Shown here one piece after another: positions 8,851 through 16,851 of a DNA stretch of 64,000 nt. Below the pieces are notes generated by a model. The model did not search any database. It had not been told where the DNA came from and saw only the letters and a list, made by a program, of their open reading frames with translations. The translations under genes and the position numbers were made by a program. The stretch covers positions 207,353 through 271,352 of the forward strand of contig CALVEL010000002.1 in assembly GCA_944326565.1 (NCBI GenBank). Reading direction: 5' to 3'. This stretch comes from Candidatus Gastranaerophilales bacterium (lineage in GTDB: Bacteria; Cyanobacteriota; Vampirovibrionia; Gastranaerophilales; Gastranaerophilaceae). Positions within the stretch are counted from its first letter, which is position 1; every line of letters begins with the position of its first letter.

Positions 8851-8985
8851 GTCCTCAAAATTAAGTAATTCTTTCGGTTCAACCCCAAGAACATCAGCAA
8901 TAATTTTTAATTTAGATAAGGTGATATCTGTTTTTGCAGTTTCTACCATGGCAATTGTGGATTTAGAAATCCCGTTAATTACAAG
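8848..8985 (-). pseudogene. XRE-family regulator fragment (C-terminal half only)
   Basis: On the minus strand an open frame reads NGISKSTIAMVETAKTDITL and then SKLKIIADVLGVEPKELLNF before a stop. This is the recognition helix and third part of a Cro/CI helix-turn-helix. The first helices and any start codon are missing, and upstream the sequence changes to unrelated AT-rich DNA and then a pilin remnant. It is therefore a truncated, non-functional relic. Similarity to XRE proteins is recognised by eye. Confidence 0.6.
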
Positions 8986-9092
8986 AAAATTGTTCTATTT
9001 AAAAAGGATTATCTCTCATGTAAATAAATTTAAATATGGTTTGTTGTTATACGTACCGAAGATAAAGACTTGTCAAAATCAAAAAGGATTGA

Positions 9093-9249
9093 TTTTGAGA
9101 CATATTGCAATAAAAACACAGCGTGGGGAGCAGGTATAGGTAACTATTTGAGTGGTAGCGGATGTACAGCTTGGGCATTGTATAAGGAGAATCAAGAGTA
9201 TTTACATTGCGCCGGTCTGAGCTGGAAAGGTAAAGATAAATGTAAGTAA
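9093..9249 (+). pseudogene. Detached 3' end of a type IV pilin-like gene
   Basis: In frame this reads FETYCNKNTAWG, then GSGCTAWALYKENQEYLHCA and WKGKDKCK followed by a stop. That is the C-terminus of the pilin-like protein encoded at 35598-36395. By my alignment the 157 nt match that gene without gaps with about 12 differences, and the last 116 nt (9134-9249) differ at one base. No prepilin signal or start lies upstream; similarity stops near 9093. It is either a leftover from a deletion or recombination, or a silent donor cassette. Confidence 0.8.
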
Positions 9250-9323
9250 GTAGAATTGTTTAACATATCAATAAAACTTCAAAATTTGAATAAATTTATA
9301 ACTTTCACGAACATTATAAATTC

Positions 9324-9351
9324 TTGACTAAGCCTTTTCAGCACGTACAAT
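9324..9351 (+). promoter_or_regulatory. Sigma-70-type promoter of the NifU-like/GGGtGRT pair
   Basis: TTGACT (9324-9329), a 16-bp spacer, and TACAAT (9346-9351). The predicted start is near 9358, with a short leader carrying GAAGGGAG 8 nt before the ATG. Confidence 0.6.
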
Positions 9352-9383
9352 ATTCTTGTATATAACCGAAGGGAGTATAGAAA

Positions 9384-10088
9384 ATGTTGGATCGTATACA
9401 ACTTACACACGAAGTAGAAGAAATGTGCTGCGTAAAACGCGGTGTAAAAGGCGAACCTGCTCCGATACCTCAAGAAGGTGAATGGACAAAGGTTAAAAAA
9501 ATTGAAGAAATTTCAGGTTTAACTCACGGTTGCGGATGCTGTGCACCACAACAAGGAACTTGCAAATTAACTCTTAATGTAAAAGACGGTATTATCCAAG
9601 AAGCTTTGGTAGAAACACTTGGATGTTCAGGTATGACACACTCAGCTGCAATGGCTGCTGAAATTTTGCCTGGCAAAACTCTTTTAGAAGCATTGAATAC
9701 TGACCTTGTATGTGACGCAATTAACGTTGCAATGAGAGAATTGTTCTTGCAAATCGTCTACGGCAGAACTCAAACATCTTTTTCAGAAGGCGGATTGCCA
9801 GTAGGTGCTGGACTTGAAGATTTAGGAAAAGGTCTTCGTTCTCAAGTAGGTACAATCTTCTCAACTAAACAAAAAGGACCAAGATACCTTGAAGTTGCAG
9901 AAGGTTATGTTCTTGAACTAGGTTTGGACAAAAACGATGAAGTTATCGGCTACAAATTTGTTCACCTTGGAAAATTCATGGATGCAGTTAAAAAAGGCGT
10001 TGATCCGAAAGAAGCTTTGGAAAAATTCACAGGAACTTACGGAAGATTTGCTGATGCTGTGAAGAAAATCGACCCGAGAGTTGAGTAA
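9384..10088 (+). CDS. NifU/IscU-like iron-sulfur scaffold family protein, partner of the GGGtGRT protein
   Basis: 234 residues. A Cys-rich block lies at residues 14-60 (EMCCVKRG, THGCGCCAPQQGTC), followed by an IscU/NifU-type segment with ETLGCSGMTHSAAMAAEI. This resembles the scaffold fold (the GCxxxxxS.S region), with Cys ligands that could hold an Fe-S cluster. This type is annotated as 'iron-sulfur cluster assembly scaffold' and commonly sits beside a GGGtGRT protein, as here (50-nt gap). No sulfur-transfer genes (iscS, sufBCD) are in the window. The actual function is not established. Strong promoter and ribosome site. Confidence 0.8.
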   Translation: MLDRIQLTHEVEEMCCVKRGVKGEPAPIPQEGEWTKVKKIEEISGLTHGCGCCAPQQGTCKLTLNVKDGIIQEALVETLGCSGMTHSAAMAAEILPGKTLLEALNTDLVCDAINVAMRELFLQIVYGRTQTSFSEGGLPVGAGLEDLGKGLRSQVGTIFSTKQKGPRYLEVAEGYVLELGLDKNDEVIGYKFVHLGKFMDAVKKGVDPKEALEKFTGTYGRFADAVKKIDPRVE

Positions 10089-10138
10089 TAAACAGTCAGT
10101 TAATATTTAAAAGTAAATTAAATTAAGAGGAAATAAAA

Positions 10139-11140
10139 ATGACAGTAAAATTTGAAGGACAAGACAGACGTCAAGCCAGATTAAACAAAGTTTTACCTGA
10201 ATATGGTTTCAAATCATTGGAAGAAGCACGTGAACTTTGTCTGTCAAAAGGCATTGATGTTGATAAAATTGTTAAAGGCATTCAGCCTATCGCATTTGAA
10301 AATGCTGTATGGGCATACACTTTAGGATGCGCTATAGCATTGAAAAAAGGAACAAAAACAGCAGCAGAAGCTGCAGAAGCAATCGGTGAAGGCTTACAAG
10401 CATTTGCAGTACCGGGCTCAGTAGGTGATACAAGAAAAGTAGGCCTTGGTCACGGTAACTTGGCTGCTATGTTGTTGAGAGAAGAAACAAAATGTTTCTG
10501 TTTCTTAGCAGGTCATGAATCATTTGCAGCTGCTGAAGGTGCTATCGGTATTGCAAGAAATGCTAATAAAGTAAGAAAAGAACCTTTAAGAGTAATCTTG
10601 AACGGTCTTGGAAAAGATGCAGCTTACATTATTTCAAGAATCAACGGTTTCACATCAGTTGAGACAAAATACGATTATAAAACAGGCGAATTAAAAATCG
10701 TAAAAGAACAACCATTCTCAGACGGAGAAAGAGCAAAAGTTAAATGCTACGGCGCAGATGATGTATCAGAAGGTGTTGCAATCATGATTCACGAAGGCGT
10801 TGACGTATCAATTACAGGTAACTCAACTAACCCGACTCGTTTCCAACACCCTGTAGCAGGTACTTACAAGAAATGGTGCTATGAAAACGGAAGAAAATAT
10901 TTCTCAGTAGCATCAGGCGGTGGTACAGGAAGAACACTTCACCCTGATAACGTTGCAGCTGGTCCTGCATCTTACGGTATGACCGATACTATGGGCAGAA
11001 TGCACGGTGATGCTCAATTTGCAGGTTCATCATCAGTTCCGGCTCACGTTGAAATGATGGGTGTAATCGGTATGGGTAACAATCCGATGGTAGGTGCTAC
11101 AGTTGCTGTTGCAGTTGCTGTTGAAGGTGCTTTGAAGTAA
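10139..11140 (+). CDS. GGGtGRT protein (uncharacterised conserved family)
   Basis: 333 residues, named for the motif SGGGTGRTLHPDN seen near residues 260-272. Other conserved-looking blocks are FAVPGSVGDTRKVGLGHGN and YGMTDTMGRMHGDAQFAGS. There is no signal peptide or membrane segment. It is co-transcribed with the upstream Cys-rich scaffold protein, and the pairing recurs in anaerobic Firmicutes and Bacteroidetes to my knowledge. This suggests a shared, perhaps Fe-S-dependent, anaerobic function that is unknown. The AAGAGG site before ATG 10139 is good. A terminator follows. Confidence 0.88.
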   Translation: MTVKFEGQDRRQARLNKVLPEYGFKSLEEARELCLSKGIDVDKIVKGIQPIAFENAVWAYTLGCAIALKKGTKTAAEAAEAIGEGLQAFAVPGSVGDTRKVGLGHGNLAAMLLREETKCFCFLAGHESFAAAEGAIGIARNANKVRKEPLRVILNGLGKDAAYIISRINGFTSVETKYDYKTGELKIVKEQPFSDGERAKVKCYGADDVSEGVAIMIHEGVDVSITGNSTNPTRFQHPVAGTYKKWCYENGRKYFSVASGGGTGRTLHPDNVAAGPASYGMTDTMGRMHGDAQFAGSSSVPAHVEMMGVIGMGNNPMVGATVAVAVAVEGALK

Positions 11141-11162
11141 TTGCTAAAGTAAAATTAAAATC

Positions 11163-11196
11163 AAAAGAGAAGGCGGTTTATCTGCCTTCTTTTTGT
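11163..11196 (+). terminator. Intrinsic terminator after the GGGtGRT gene
   Basis: Stem AGAAGGC (11168-11174) with GCCTTCT (11184-11190) around a 9-nt loop, followed by TTTTT. Confidence 0.8.
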
Positions 11197-11279
11197 ATGG
11201 AGTTTTGTAAGAATAAAAAATGAAAATAGCAAAAAAATATGTTAGTGATTATATGAAAGTGTGAGAAAAAGGAGTGACT

Positions 11280-11488
11280 ATGAGTATATCAGCTATTTAA
11301 ACAAATTACATTAACAGAATTATTCTCAGATTTTAAATAATGAATTGGAAAAGGATTTTAAAACAGCAAACGAATTACAGACAGCGGAAAAAGAGCATAT
11401 TGAAAAATTTGGAGTATGTCAGCAAGATTTAGATGATGAAAAATTAACATCTATAGTTGAAAAAAAAATAGAGAAATTGATAAGTTAA
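11280..11488 (+). pseudogene. Decayed small gene of unknown function
   Basis: A good ribosome site (AAAAAGGAG) precedes ATG 11280, but the frame stops after MSISAI. A shifted frame then carries a coding-like stretch: NNELEKDFKTANELQ, then EKEHIEKFGVCQQDLDDEKL, ending at TAA 11488, directly before a terminator. The sequence between has at least one frameshift and one stop. A small coiled-coil-like protein was probably lost here. The spacer 11197-11279 holds nothing else recognisable. It could also be chance coding bias. Confidence 0.4.
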
Positions 11489-11490
11489 TA

Positions 11491-11518
11491 AAAAAGCAGC
11501 TAAGTAGCTGCTTTTTTA
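11491..11518 (+). terminator. Intrinsic terminator after the decayed gene
   Basis: AAAAAGCAGCT and AGCTGCTTTTTT form an 11-bp stem around AAGT. The T tract abuts the stop codon of the convergent His-rich protein, so it may serve both strands. Confidence 0.8.
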
Positions 11519-11845
11519 TTGATGATTTCTTGCTTCAAAAATCAAATTTTTTATTGCCGTTTCTAAAGCTTCAGTTTCTGTTATGTTATGCTCTATTGCA
11601 TAATCTTTAATTCTTTGGATCGCATCTTCGCTTAATCTTCTGTTGAAGGGTATTCTTTTTCCTTCGCACTTTCTGCCTGCACCGTCACGTTTACCGCCCC
11701 AGCCGCAACCTTTACCCTGACTATTATGGCAATGTCCATCACCATGTCCGTGACAATTGTGTCCGCCTTCGCAGTGATGCCCTTCGTTGTGACAGCCTTC
11801 GCCTCCATGGCAGTTTCCATGTTCGTGGTTACAATGTTCGTTCAT
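11516..11845 (-). CDS. His/Cys-rich putative metal-binding protein with ribbon-helix-helix-like C-terminus
   Basis: 109 residues in two parts. Residues 1-47 contain 12 His and 7 Cys in CH, HGH and GHC patterns, a probable Ni/Zn/Cu/Co-binding tail. A hinge WGGKRDGAGRK resembles the GGKRxGAGRP stretch often found before DNA-binding repressor domains. The C-terminal 45 residues (NRRLSEDAIQRIKDYAIEHN, ITETEALETAIKNLI) fit a ribbon-helix-helix pattern. This suggests a metal-responsive repressor with its sensor at the N-terminus, unlike NikR. It has a strong promoter and an AAGGAGG site. The role is inferred, not shown; it could also be simple metal storage. Confidence 0.7.
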   Translation of the reverse strand: MNEHCNHEHGNCHGGEGCHNEGHHCEGGHNCHGHGDGHCHNSQGKGCGWGGKRDGAGRKCEGKRIPFNRRLSEDAIQRIKDYAIEHNITETEALETAIKNLIFEARNHQ

Positions 11846-11868
11846 TTTGTTTGCCTCCTTATAGATTC

Positions 11869-11896
11869 ATGATAACTCTTTTCTTGAATTTGTCAA
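11869..11896 (-). promoter_or_regulatory. Strong sigma-70-type promoter of the His-rich gene
   Basis: On the minus strand: TTGACA, a 16-bp spacer, TATCAT. The leader holds AAGGAGG 7 nt before ATG. A regulator of this class would be expected to bind near here if autoregulated; I see no clear palindrome. Confidence 0.65.
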
Positions 11897-11981
11897 TACA
11901 TAATCAAAAATAATTTTAGTTTTCAAAAAAATATGTTTGTCATAAAATAAAAATATAACTTTATTTAAGGGGAGAAAAGAA

Positions 11982-12935
11982 ATGGCAAAAAACAGAATTG
12001 GTATTGATGTTGGTGGTACGAATGTAAAAATAGCGCTTGTGGATGCAAAAGGTAAAATAGTTTATTCGAACTCTGTTCCGACACGTGCAGAGATGGGGTA
12101 TGAATATACAGTAAATAATATCAAGCAGGCGATTTATGATTTATTAAAAGAAACAAAATTAACAACAAAAGATATAGAAGGAATTGGATTTGGTTTCCCC
12201 GGACAAGTTGATTATAAGGCCGGAATTGTAAGAAATGCTCCGAATATTCCAGGCTGGGTAGAGGTACCTATTGCGAAGTTGATTGAAGATGAGTTTAAAA
12301 TTCCGACTCGTGTAGATAACGATGTAAGATGTGCGGCATTAGGTGAATTGAATTATGGTGCAGGTAAAGGTTGTGAAAATATGATTTGTATTACAGTCGG
12401 CACAGGTATCGGATCTGGTCTGATTATCAACGGAAAACTTGTTAGAGGAGCATCAAATGCAGCAGGTGAAATCGGTCATATCAAACTTCAGATGAATGGC
12501 GGACCGATTTGCGGTTGTGGCGATACCGGTTGCTTGGAAGCGTTCGCATCAGGTCCTTCAATTGTTGCGATGGCTGAAGAATACATTAAAGGCGGAAAAT
12601 CTACAAAGTTTAGAGAAATGGCAAACGGCGGACAAATCACACCTTATATTGTATGTGAGGCAGCAAAGGCAGGTGATCCTGTCGCTCAAAGGATTTTCAA
12701 TATTATGGGAGAATACATTGGTATAGGTCTTTCAAGTGTTGTAAACCTTCTTAATCCTGAAAAAATTATCATAGGCGGTGGTGTTGCAGATGCAGGAGAT
12801 TTGCTTTTAGCGCCTTTAACTGAGACTTTGAAAAAACGTGCTATGAAAATTGCAGGTTCAGCTGTTGAAGTTGTACCGGCACAATTAGGTAATACAGCAG
12901 GTGTCATCGGCGCAAGTCTTTTAATTGAAAGTTAA
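11982..12935 (+). CDS. Glucokinase, ROK family
   Basis: Phosphorylates glucose to glucose-6-phosphate with ATP. 317 residues: N-terminal phosphate-binding GIDVGGTNVKIALVD, catalytic region DNDVRCAALGE, TVGTGIGSGLI, and the ROK zinc signature GGPICGCGDTGCLEA with its Cys ligands. No DNA-binding domain precedes it, so it is an enzyme rather than a ROK repressor. AAGGGGAG gives a strong start. Monocistronic, with a terminator downstream. The window also encodes a ROK paralog at 30610, so substrate specificity may be divided between them. Confidence 0.92.
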   Translation: MAKNRIGIDVGGTNVKIALVDAKGKIVYSNSVPTRAEMGYEYTVNNIKQAIYDLLKETKLTTKDIEGIGFGFPGQVDYKAGIVRNAPNIPGWVEVPIAKLIEDEFKIPTRVDNDVRCAALGELNYGAGKGCENMICITVGTGIGSGLIINGKLVRGASNAAGEIGHIKLQMNGGPICGCGDTGCLEAFASGPSIVAMAEEYIKGGKSTKFREMANGGQITPYIVCEAAKAGDPVAQRIFNIMGEYIGIGLSSVVNLLNPEKIIIGGGVADAGDLLLAPLTETLKKRAMKIAGSAVEVVPAQLGNTAGVIGASLLIES

Positions 12936-12960
12936 AAATTAGAATAATAAAATAATTATC

Positions 12961-12991
12961 AAAAAGCCTCTTTTTTATAAGAGGCTTTTTT
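12961..12991 (+). terminator. Intrinsic terminator after glucokinase
   Basis: AAAAAGCCTC pairs with GAGGCTTTTT around an 11-nt AT loop; the T tract continues. Confidence 0.85.
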
Positions 12992-13021
12992 GAATTGCAA
13001 ATTGTATCGATGTCAATTTTA

Positions 13022-13030
13022 TGTTAATAA
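13022..13030 (+). promoter_or_regulatory. Extended -10 of a leaderless promoter for holA
   Basis: TGTTAATAA (TGn plus TAATAA) ends 6 nt before ATG 13037. No Shine-Dalgarno sequence is present. Confidence 0.5.
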
Positions 13031-13036
13031 TTAATT

Positions 13037-13993
13037 ATGGCAGTATATTTTTTCTACGGCGATGAAGATTTTAATATAGAAAAAGAGATTGAAAAACTAA
13101 AGTCGGGCTTGGATAAGAATTTTCTCGAAATGAGTTACAAGGCTTATGACAATCCGAAGTTTCCCGATTTAATTTCTATTTTACGCTCTCAGCCGATGAT
13201 GTTCGGCAAAATGCTTGTTGTCATAAACTGTCTTGAATATTTTACGAAAACTTTTGATGACAAACAGATTAAAGAAATAGAAACATCAATAGAAGGGAAT
13301 AATGAAAACCTTGATATTGTCTTTGTTGCAGCTCTTCCAAGAGACGGTAGTAAAAAACTCGACAGCAGAAAAAAGTTATTTAAAATTCTTGCAAAACACA
13401 ATGCAAAAGAATGTGCTTCAATTCCGACTTATAAAACAGCAGATTTAGAAGATTGGGTGAAAAAATCAGCAAAGACAAAATCTTTAAAGATTAATCCGGA
13501 TGCTGTGACAGCTTTAATCATGCAGGTAGGAAATAATTTAAGACAGCTTGACGGGGAGCTTGAAAAGTTGAAGTTGATGTGCTACCCAGATAGTGTTGCT
13601 ACAAAAGAAATGGTAAAAGATATTTGTATTTCAAATGAAGATATTTTTGCGTTTTCTGATTTTTTGATGACAGGTGAGAAAGATAAAGCGCTTTTAGAAT
13701 ATAGAAAATTGTTAGAAAAAAAATATCCGCTTGAAATTTTATCAACTTTACAGACAATGCTCAGACGCTGGATTGTTATTAAGGCTAAATCATCAGAGAT
13801 GACACCTTTTGAGCTCGGTAAGTTGACAGGTCAGCATGAATATGTTGTAAAACTTTCAATCCAAAAACTTAAAAAGACAAACTTGAAAGATCTTGTCAAA
13901 TTAAAGAAAAATTTAACCGAGGCTGAATTTAAAATAAAATCAGGTCAATCCTTTGATGTTGAAAGAGAGGTAGAAGATGCTTTCCTCAAGTAA
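13037..13993 (+). CDS. holA: DNA polymerase III subunit delta
   Basis: Clamp-loader subunit that opens the sliding clamp. 318 residues with the HolA pattern: N-terminal YFFYGDEDFNIEKEI, a middle AAA-like region with ILRSQPMMFGKMLVVIN, the conserved MQVGNNLRQLDGELEKL, and the C-terminal helical domain (LQTMLRRWIVIKAKSSEM, FELGKLTGQHEYVVK). Its last 17 nt overlap the delta-prime-like gene, so the two clamp-loader subunits are translationally coupled. It is probably leaderless. Confidence 0.92.
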   Translation: MAVYFFYGDEDFNIEKEIEKLKSGLDKNFLEMSYKAYDNPKFPDLISILRSQPMMFGKMLVVINCLEYFTKTFDDKQIKEIETSIEGNNENLDIVFVAALPRDGSKKLDSRKKLFKILAKHNAKECASIPTYKTADLEDWVKKSAKTKSLKINPDAVTALIMQVGNNLRQLDGELEKLKLMCYPDSVATKEMVKDICISNEDIFAFSDFLMTGEKDKALLEYRKLLEKKYPLEILSTLQTMLRRWIVIKAKSSEMTPFELGKLTGQHEYVVKLSIQKLKKTNLKDLVKLKKNLTEAEFKIKSGQSFDVEREVEDAFLK

Positions 13994-14846
13994 TATCAGA
14001 GAAAATTATCCGAAACTTATTGAATATTTTGAAAAAGGGATAAATAATCCTCAAAAAAATATTGCTCATTGTATTTTGTTATATGGGAATGATTTGAATT
14101 CACAATATGAAATAGCTCTTGAAGTAGCTCGTATGTTAAATTGTAAAGGGACGCATACTCCTGATTGTGATTGTCTGAATTGCCGCTGGATTAGAGAAAA
14201 TAATCACCCTGAAGTGAGAACGATTTCAAAAATTGATAATAAACCCTCAGATGATGATGCAAAAACGGTAATTTCTATTGCTCAGGCTAGAATGATTAAA
14301 AATGATCTTCTTGTTACATCAGAATATCATCGGGTATTTATATTTTGTGACAAAGATAAAGATGGCAATATTGCGCCGTTAAATGAAATTAACTTCCCAG
14401 AAGCTGCCGCAAATGCTCTTTTGAAAACTTTTGAGGAACCGCCTTCTGGTACTACATTTTTCTTTTTAACGAAAGATAAGTCTGATGTAATTACGACTGT
14501 TCTTTCTCGTGCACAAAGCTTTTTTGTACCATCCAAGCTTTCTGAGGATAGAGATTTTTCTATAGTTAAAGATTTGATGGATTTCTTTTTGGAAATTGAG
14601 CGCTCTCAAGTGCTGGAGTTTAATGAAAAATTAGTCTTACTTTCAGAAGAAAATAATCCTTTAATAATTCTTACTCAAATGCAAAACTATCTATCAGAAG
14701 TAATTTCACAAGGAAGTTTAACCAGAACAAAACAGTATGAGTTTATAAAACATATGAAAAATATTGAAAAAGCAAAACAAGAAATTTCTGTAAATATGAA
14801 TTTGCTCACAGTATTTGAAAATCTTTCGTTTAATTTGGTTTTGTAA
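13977..14846 (+). CDS. holB: DNA polymerase III subunit delta-prime-like protein
   Basis: 289 residues, AAA+ clamp-loader fold. The P-loop position is degenerate (LLYGNDLNSQYEIA lacks the GKT), as is normal for delta-prime. A Cys cluster CKGTHTPDCDCLNC forms the family zinc module, followed by NALLKTFEEPPSGTTFFFLT and VLSRAQSFFVP (sensor 1 and arginine-finger region). It starts inside holA with a 17-nt overlap. The shorter C-terminus fits the gamma/tau-interacting delta-prime family; a DnaX-like paralog is unlikely without a Walker A. Confidence 0.87.
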   Translation: MLSSSNIRENYPKLIEYFEKGINNPQKNIAHCILLYGNDLNSQYEIALEVARMLNCKGTHTPDCDCLNCRWIRENNHPEVRTISKIDNKPSDDDAKTVISIAQARMIKNDLLVTSEYHRVFIFCDKDKDGNIAPLNEINFPEAAANALLKTFEEPPSGTTFFFLTKDKSDVITTVLSRAQSFFVPSKLSEDRDFSIVKDLMDFFLEIERSQVLEFNEKLVLLSEENNPLIILTQMQNYLSEVISQGSLTRTKQYEFIKHMKNIEKAKQEISVNMNLLTVFENLSFNLVL

Positions 14847-14880
14847 TTTTTAACAAATTGATTATCATGCATTTATTATT

Positions 14881-14886
14881 TATAAT
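14881..14886 (+). promoter_or_regulatory. -10 box of a leaderless promoter for the sensor kinase
   Basis: A consensus TATAAT ends 6 nt before ATG 14893, with no ribosome site between them. Confidence 0.65.
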
Positions 14887-14892
14887 TTAGTC

Positions 14893-16551
14893 ATGAAAAA
14901 GTTTGATATATTTAACCGTTTTAGGGATGCGGTAATTATTGTCAATAATAACAAAGAAGTTATTTATAAAAATAATAAATTTAAAAGATGTTTTGCTGAC
15001 TTTGTAGATCTCAAAAAATTTTCGCATAATGCTAATTTTGATATCTGTCCGCTCGAAAGTGAAAATGTTGAAAACTATTCTCCTATTTACAATTCACTGA
15101 TTTCAAAAGAAGATTTTTCTGCAAGAATTTCTTATCAAAATTCTAGTGGAAAACTTCAGTACTACGATTTTTATGCAACAAAACGATTGAAATATACTCT
15201 TATGTTTTTTTCAGATATTAGTGCTGAGGCAGAGTTGAATTCGGTTGAGAAACAAAACGAAAAATTGAAAGAAAAAATAAAATATCTTGAAATTCAAAAT
15301 AATGATTTAATGAAAATTAAACAAAAAGCTCAGTCTCAGGCTATCCGAATTGCGCTGATAAACAAAGTTTCGAACATAATAAGAGGTTCTATGGATTTGT
15401 CTGTTATTTTGGAATCTGCCCTGAAAGAATTATCAATTATGTTTGGGACTTTTAAAACTTATTATGCGTCTTACCATGATTCTGAGTTTTTAATAGAAGA
15501 AGTCTATCCCTCTAAAAACTTTAATAAGAAAAATAAATTTCAATTTGAAGAAGATATAATGAAAACTATTCTCACAGGCGAAATTTCAGTTCAGCATACT
15601 ATGAAAGAATATATAAATGCATCTTCATTTAAACAACCTGTAATGCGAATAATTGTCCCGGTGTTTCATATTCAAAACCTAATGGGAGTAATAGTTTTAC
15701 TTAGTTATCAAAGAAGAGAATTAAATGAGGAATTGGAAATTTTAGAGGCAATTTCAGCCCAGTTAGGCAATGCAATAATAAGAGCAGAACTATATAACAA
15801 AAATATCCAAACAGTTCATCAATTACAAAATGCTCTAAAAGAGTTAAAAGAAACGCAACTGCATTTGATAAATTCAGAAAAAATGGCATCTTTGGGGCAA
15901 TTAGTAGCAGGAGTCGCACATGAAATTAATACACCAGTCGCTTCTATAAAATCAAATAATGCAATTTTAGCCAAATTTATTCCTCAAATAAATGATGAAG
16001 AAGTAGCTTCAATACTTTCTGATATCAACGATACTGACCGCGAAGCAATTCAACGAATTAGCAATATAGTAACTTCTCTTAAAAAGTTTGTAAGGTTAGA
16101 TGAAGCTGAACTGCAAGAAGCTGATATTAATAAAGAGCTGGATCTAACTCTGGACTTGATTAGACACGAAACTAAAAATAGGATTGATATCCAAAAAAAT
16201 TACGGAAATATTCCGCTTATAAAGTGCTATCCAAATATGCTAAATCAAGTTTTTACCAATGTTTTGGTCAATGCATGTCAGGCAATAGAAGGTAAAGGAA
16301 AGATAGAAATTACCACTTCTTATGTGCCCAAAACTTTGACTGTGTCTATAAAAGACAGCGGAAAAGGAATTGAAAAATCTGAAATTAATAAAATTTTCAC
16401 AGCTGGATATACTACAAAAGGAGTAGGTGTCGGAACAGGTTTAGGTTTAGCTATTTCTGCGAAAATTATTGAAAAGCATAAAGGCGAAATTATTGTAAAC
16501 AGTGAAGTTGGCAAGGGTAGCGAATTTGTTATTACTATTCATAGTGAGTAG
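14893..16551 (+). CDS. Cytosolic sensor histidine kinase (PAS-like, coiled coil, GAF, HisKA-like, HATPase)
   Basis: 552 residues with no membrane segment. There is a PAS-like N-terminus (about 5-115), a coiled coil (116-150), and a GAF domain (about 160-305). A second helix precedes the phospho-acceptor: SEKMASLGQLVAGVAHEINT with His343. The ATPase lobe has NVLVNACQAIEGKG (N box), IKDSGKGIEKSEI (G1), and GVGTGLGLAISAKIIEKHKG (G2). The H-box type matches kinases that often work with NtrC-like regulators. No response regulator is adjacent, so it is an orphan. Probably leaderless. Confidence 0.9.
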   Translation: MKKFDIFNRFRDAVIIVNNNKEVIYKNNKFKRCFADFVDLKKFSHNANFDICPLESENVENYSPIYNSLISKEDFSARISYQNSSGKLQYYDFYATKRLKYTLMFFSDISAEAELNSVEKQNEKLKEKIKYLEIQNNDLMKIKQKAQSQAIRIALINKVSNIIRGSMDLSVILESALKELSIMFGTFKTYYASYHDSEFLIEEVYPSKNFNKKNKFQFEEDIMKTILTGEISVQHTMKEYINASSFKQPVMRIIVPVFHIQNLMGVIVLLSYQRRELNEELEILEAISAQLGNAIIRAELYNKNIQTVHQLQNALKELKETQLHLINSEKMASLGQLVAGVAHEINTPVASIKSNNAILAKFIPQINDEEVASILSDINDTDREAIQRISNIVTSLKKFVRLDEAELQEADINKELDLTLDLIRHETKNRIDIQKNYGNIPLIKCYPNMLNQVFTNVLVNACQAIEGKGKIEITTSYVPKTLTVSIKDSGKGIEKSEINKIFTAGYTTKGVGVGTGLGLAISAKIIEKHKGEIIVNSEVGKGSEFVITIHSE

Positions 16552-16851
16552 TATATATTAAAAAATGTTACAAAGTTGATTTTATTATAATTGAATTTCA
16601 TCTAATATTAAAAAAACAATCATTGAATTTGAGCAAATAATATAAATGATTAGTGACAGAATTGAAAAAATAGTTTATATTTATAATATAAAGTGTGATG
16701 ATTACCCTTTATGAAAAATCACAAATTTCACAGTAAAAGATTTGATTGTAAATAATTTTTAATAAAAGTAGGTAAAAAAGGCAATAATATTCTAACGAAA
16801 TTTTTTATAGAAATATAAGTGTGTAGAATATTTTTGTAGTGTCGGAGGAAA
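16552..16851. other. AT-rich intergenic region upstream of the HEAT-repeat gene
   Basis: 300 bp with stops in all frames and no gene-sized ORF. A TAGAAT -10-like box at 16824-16829 would start transcription close to the ribosome site GGAGG at 16843. Several other AT boxes near 16590 and 16670 could act as distal promoters. I see no terminator after the sensor kinase. Confidence 0.4.

Larger units (their letters stand above)
8986..9383. other. Gene-free stretch with remnants and a promoter
   Basis: Apart from the pilin remnant (9093-9249) and the promoter at 9324-9351, I see no coding signal. A 72-codon frame across 8921-9139 overlaps both remnants in the wrong frames and is not credible as a gene. 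The region looks like a junction left by deletions. Confidence 0.55.

Noticed and set aside
8921..9139. 72-codon plus-strand frame
   Set aside because: Crosses two remnants in the wrong frames; its sequence is not protein-like and no ribosome site is present.
11632..11820. Overlapping 62-codon frame inside the His-rich gene
   Set aside because: Out-of-frame reading of the repetitive His/Cys codons; no own start signal.
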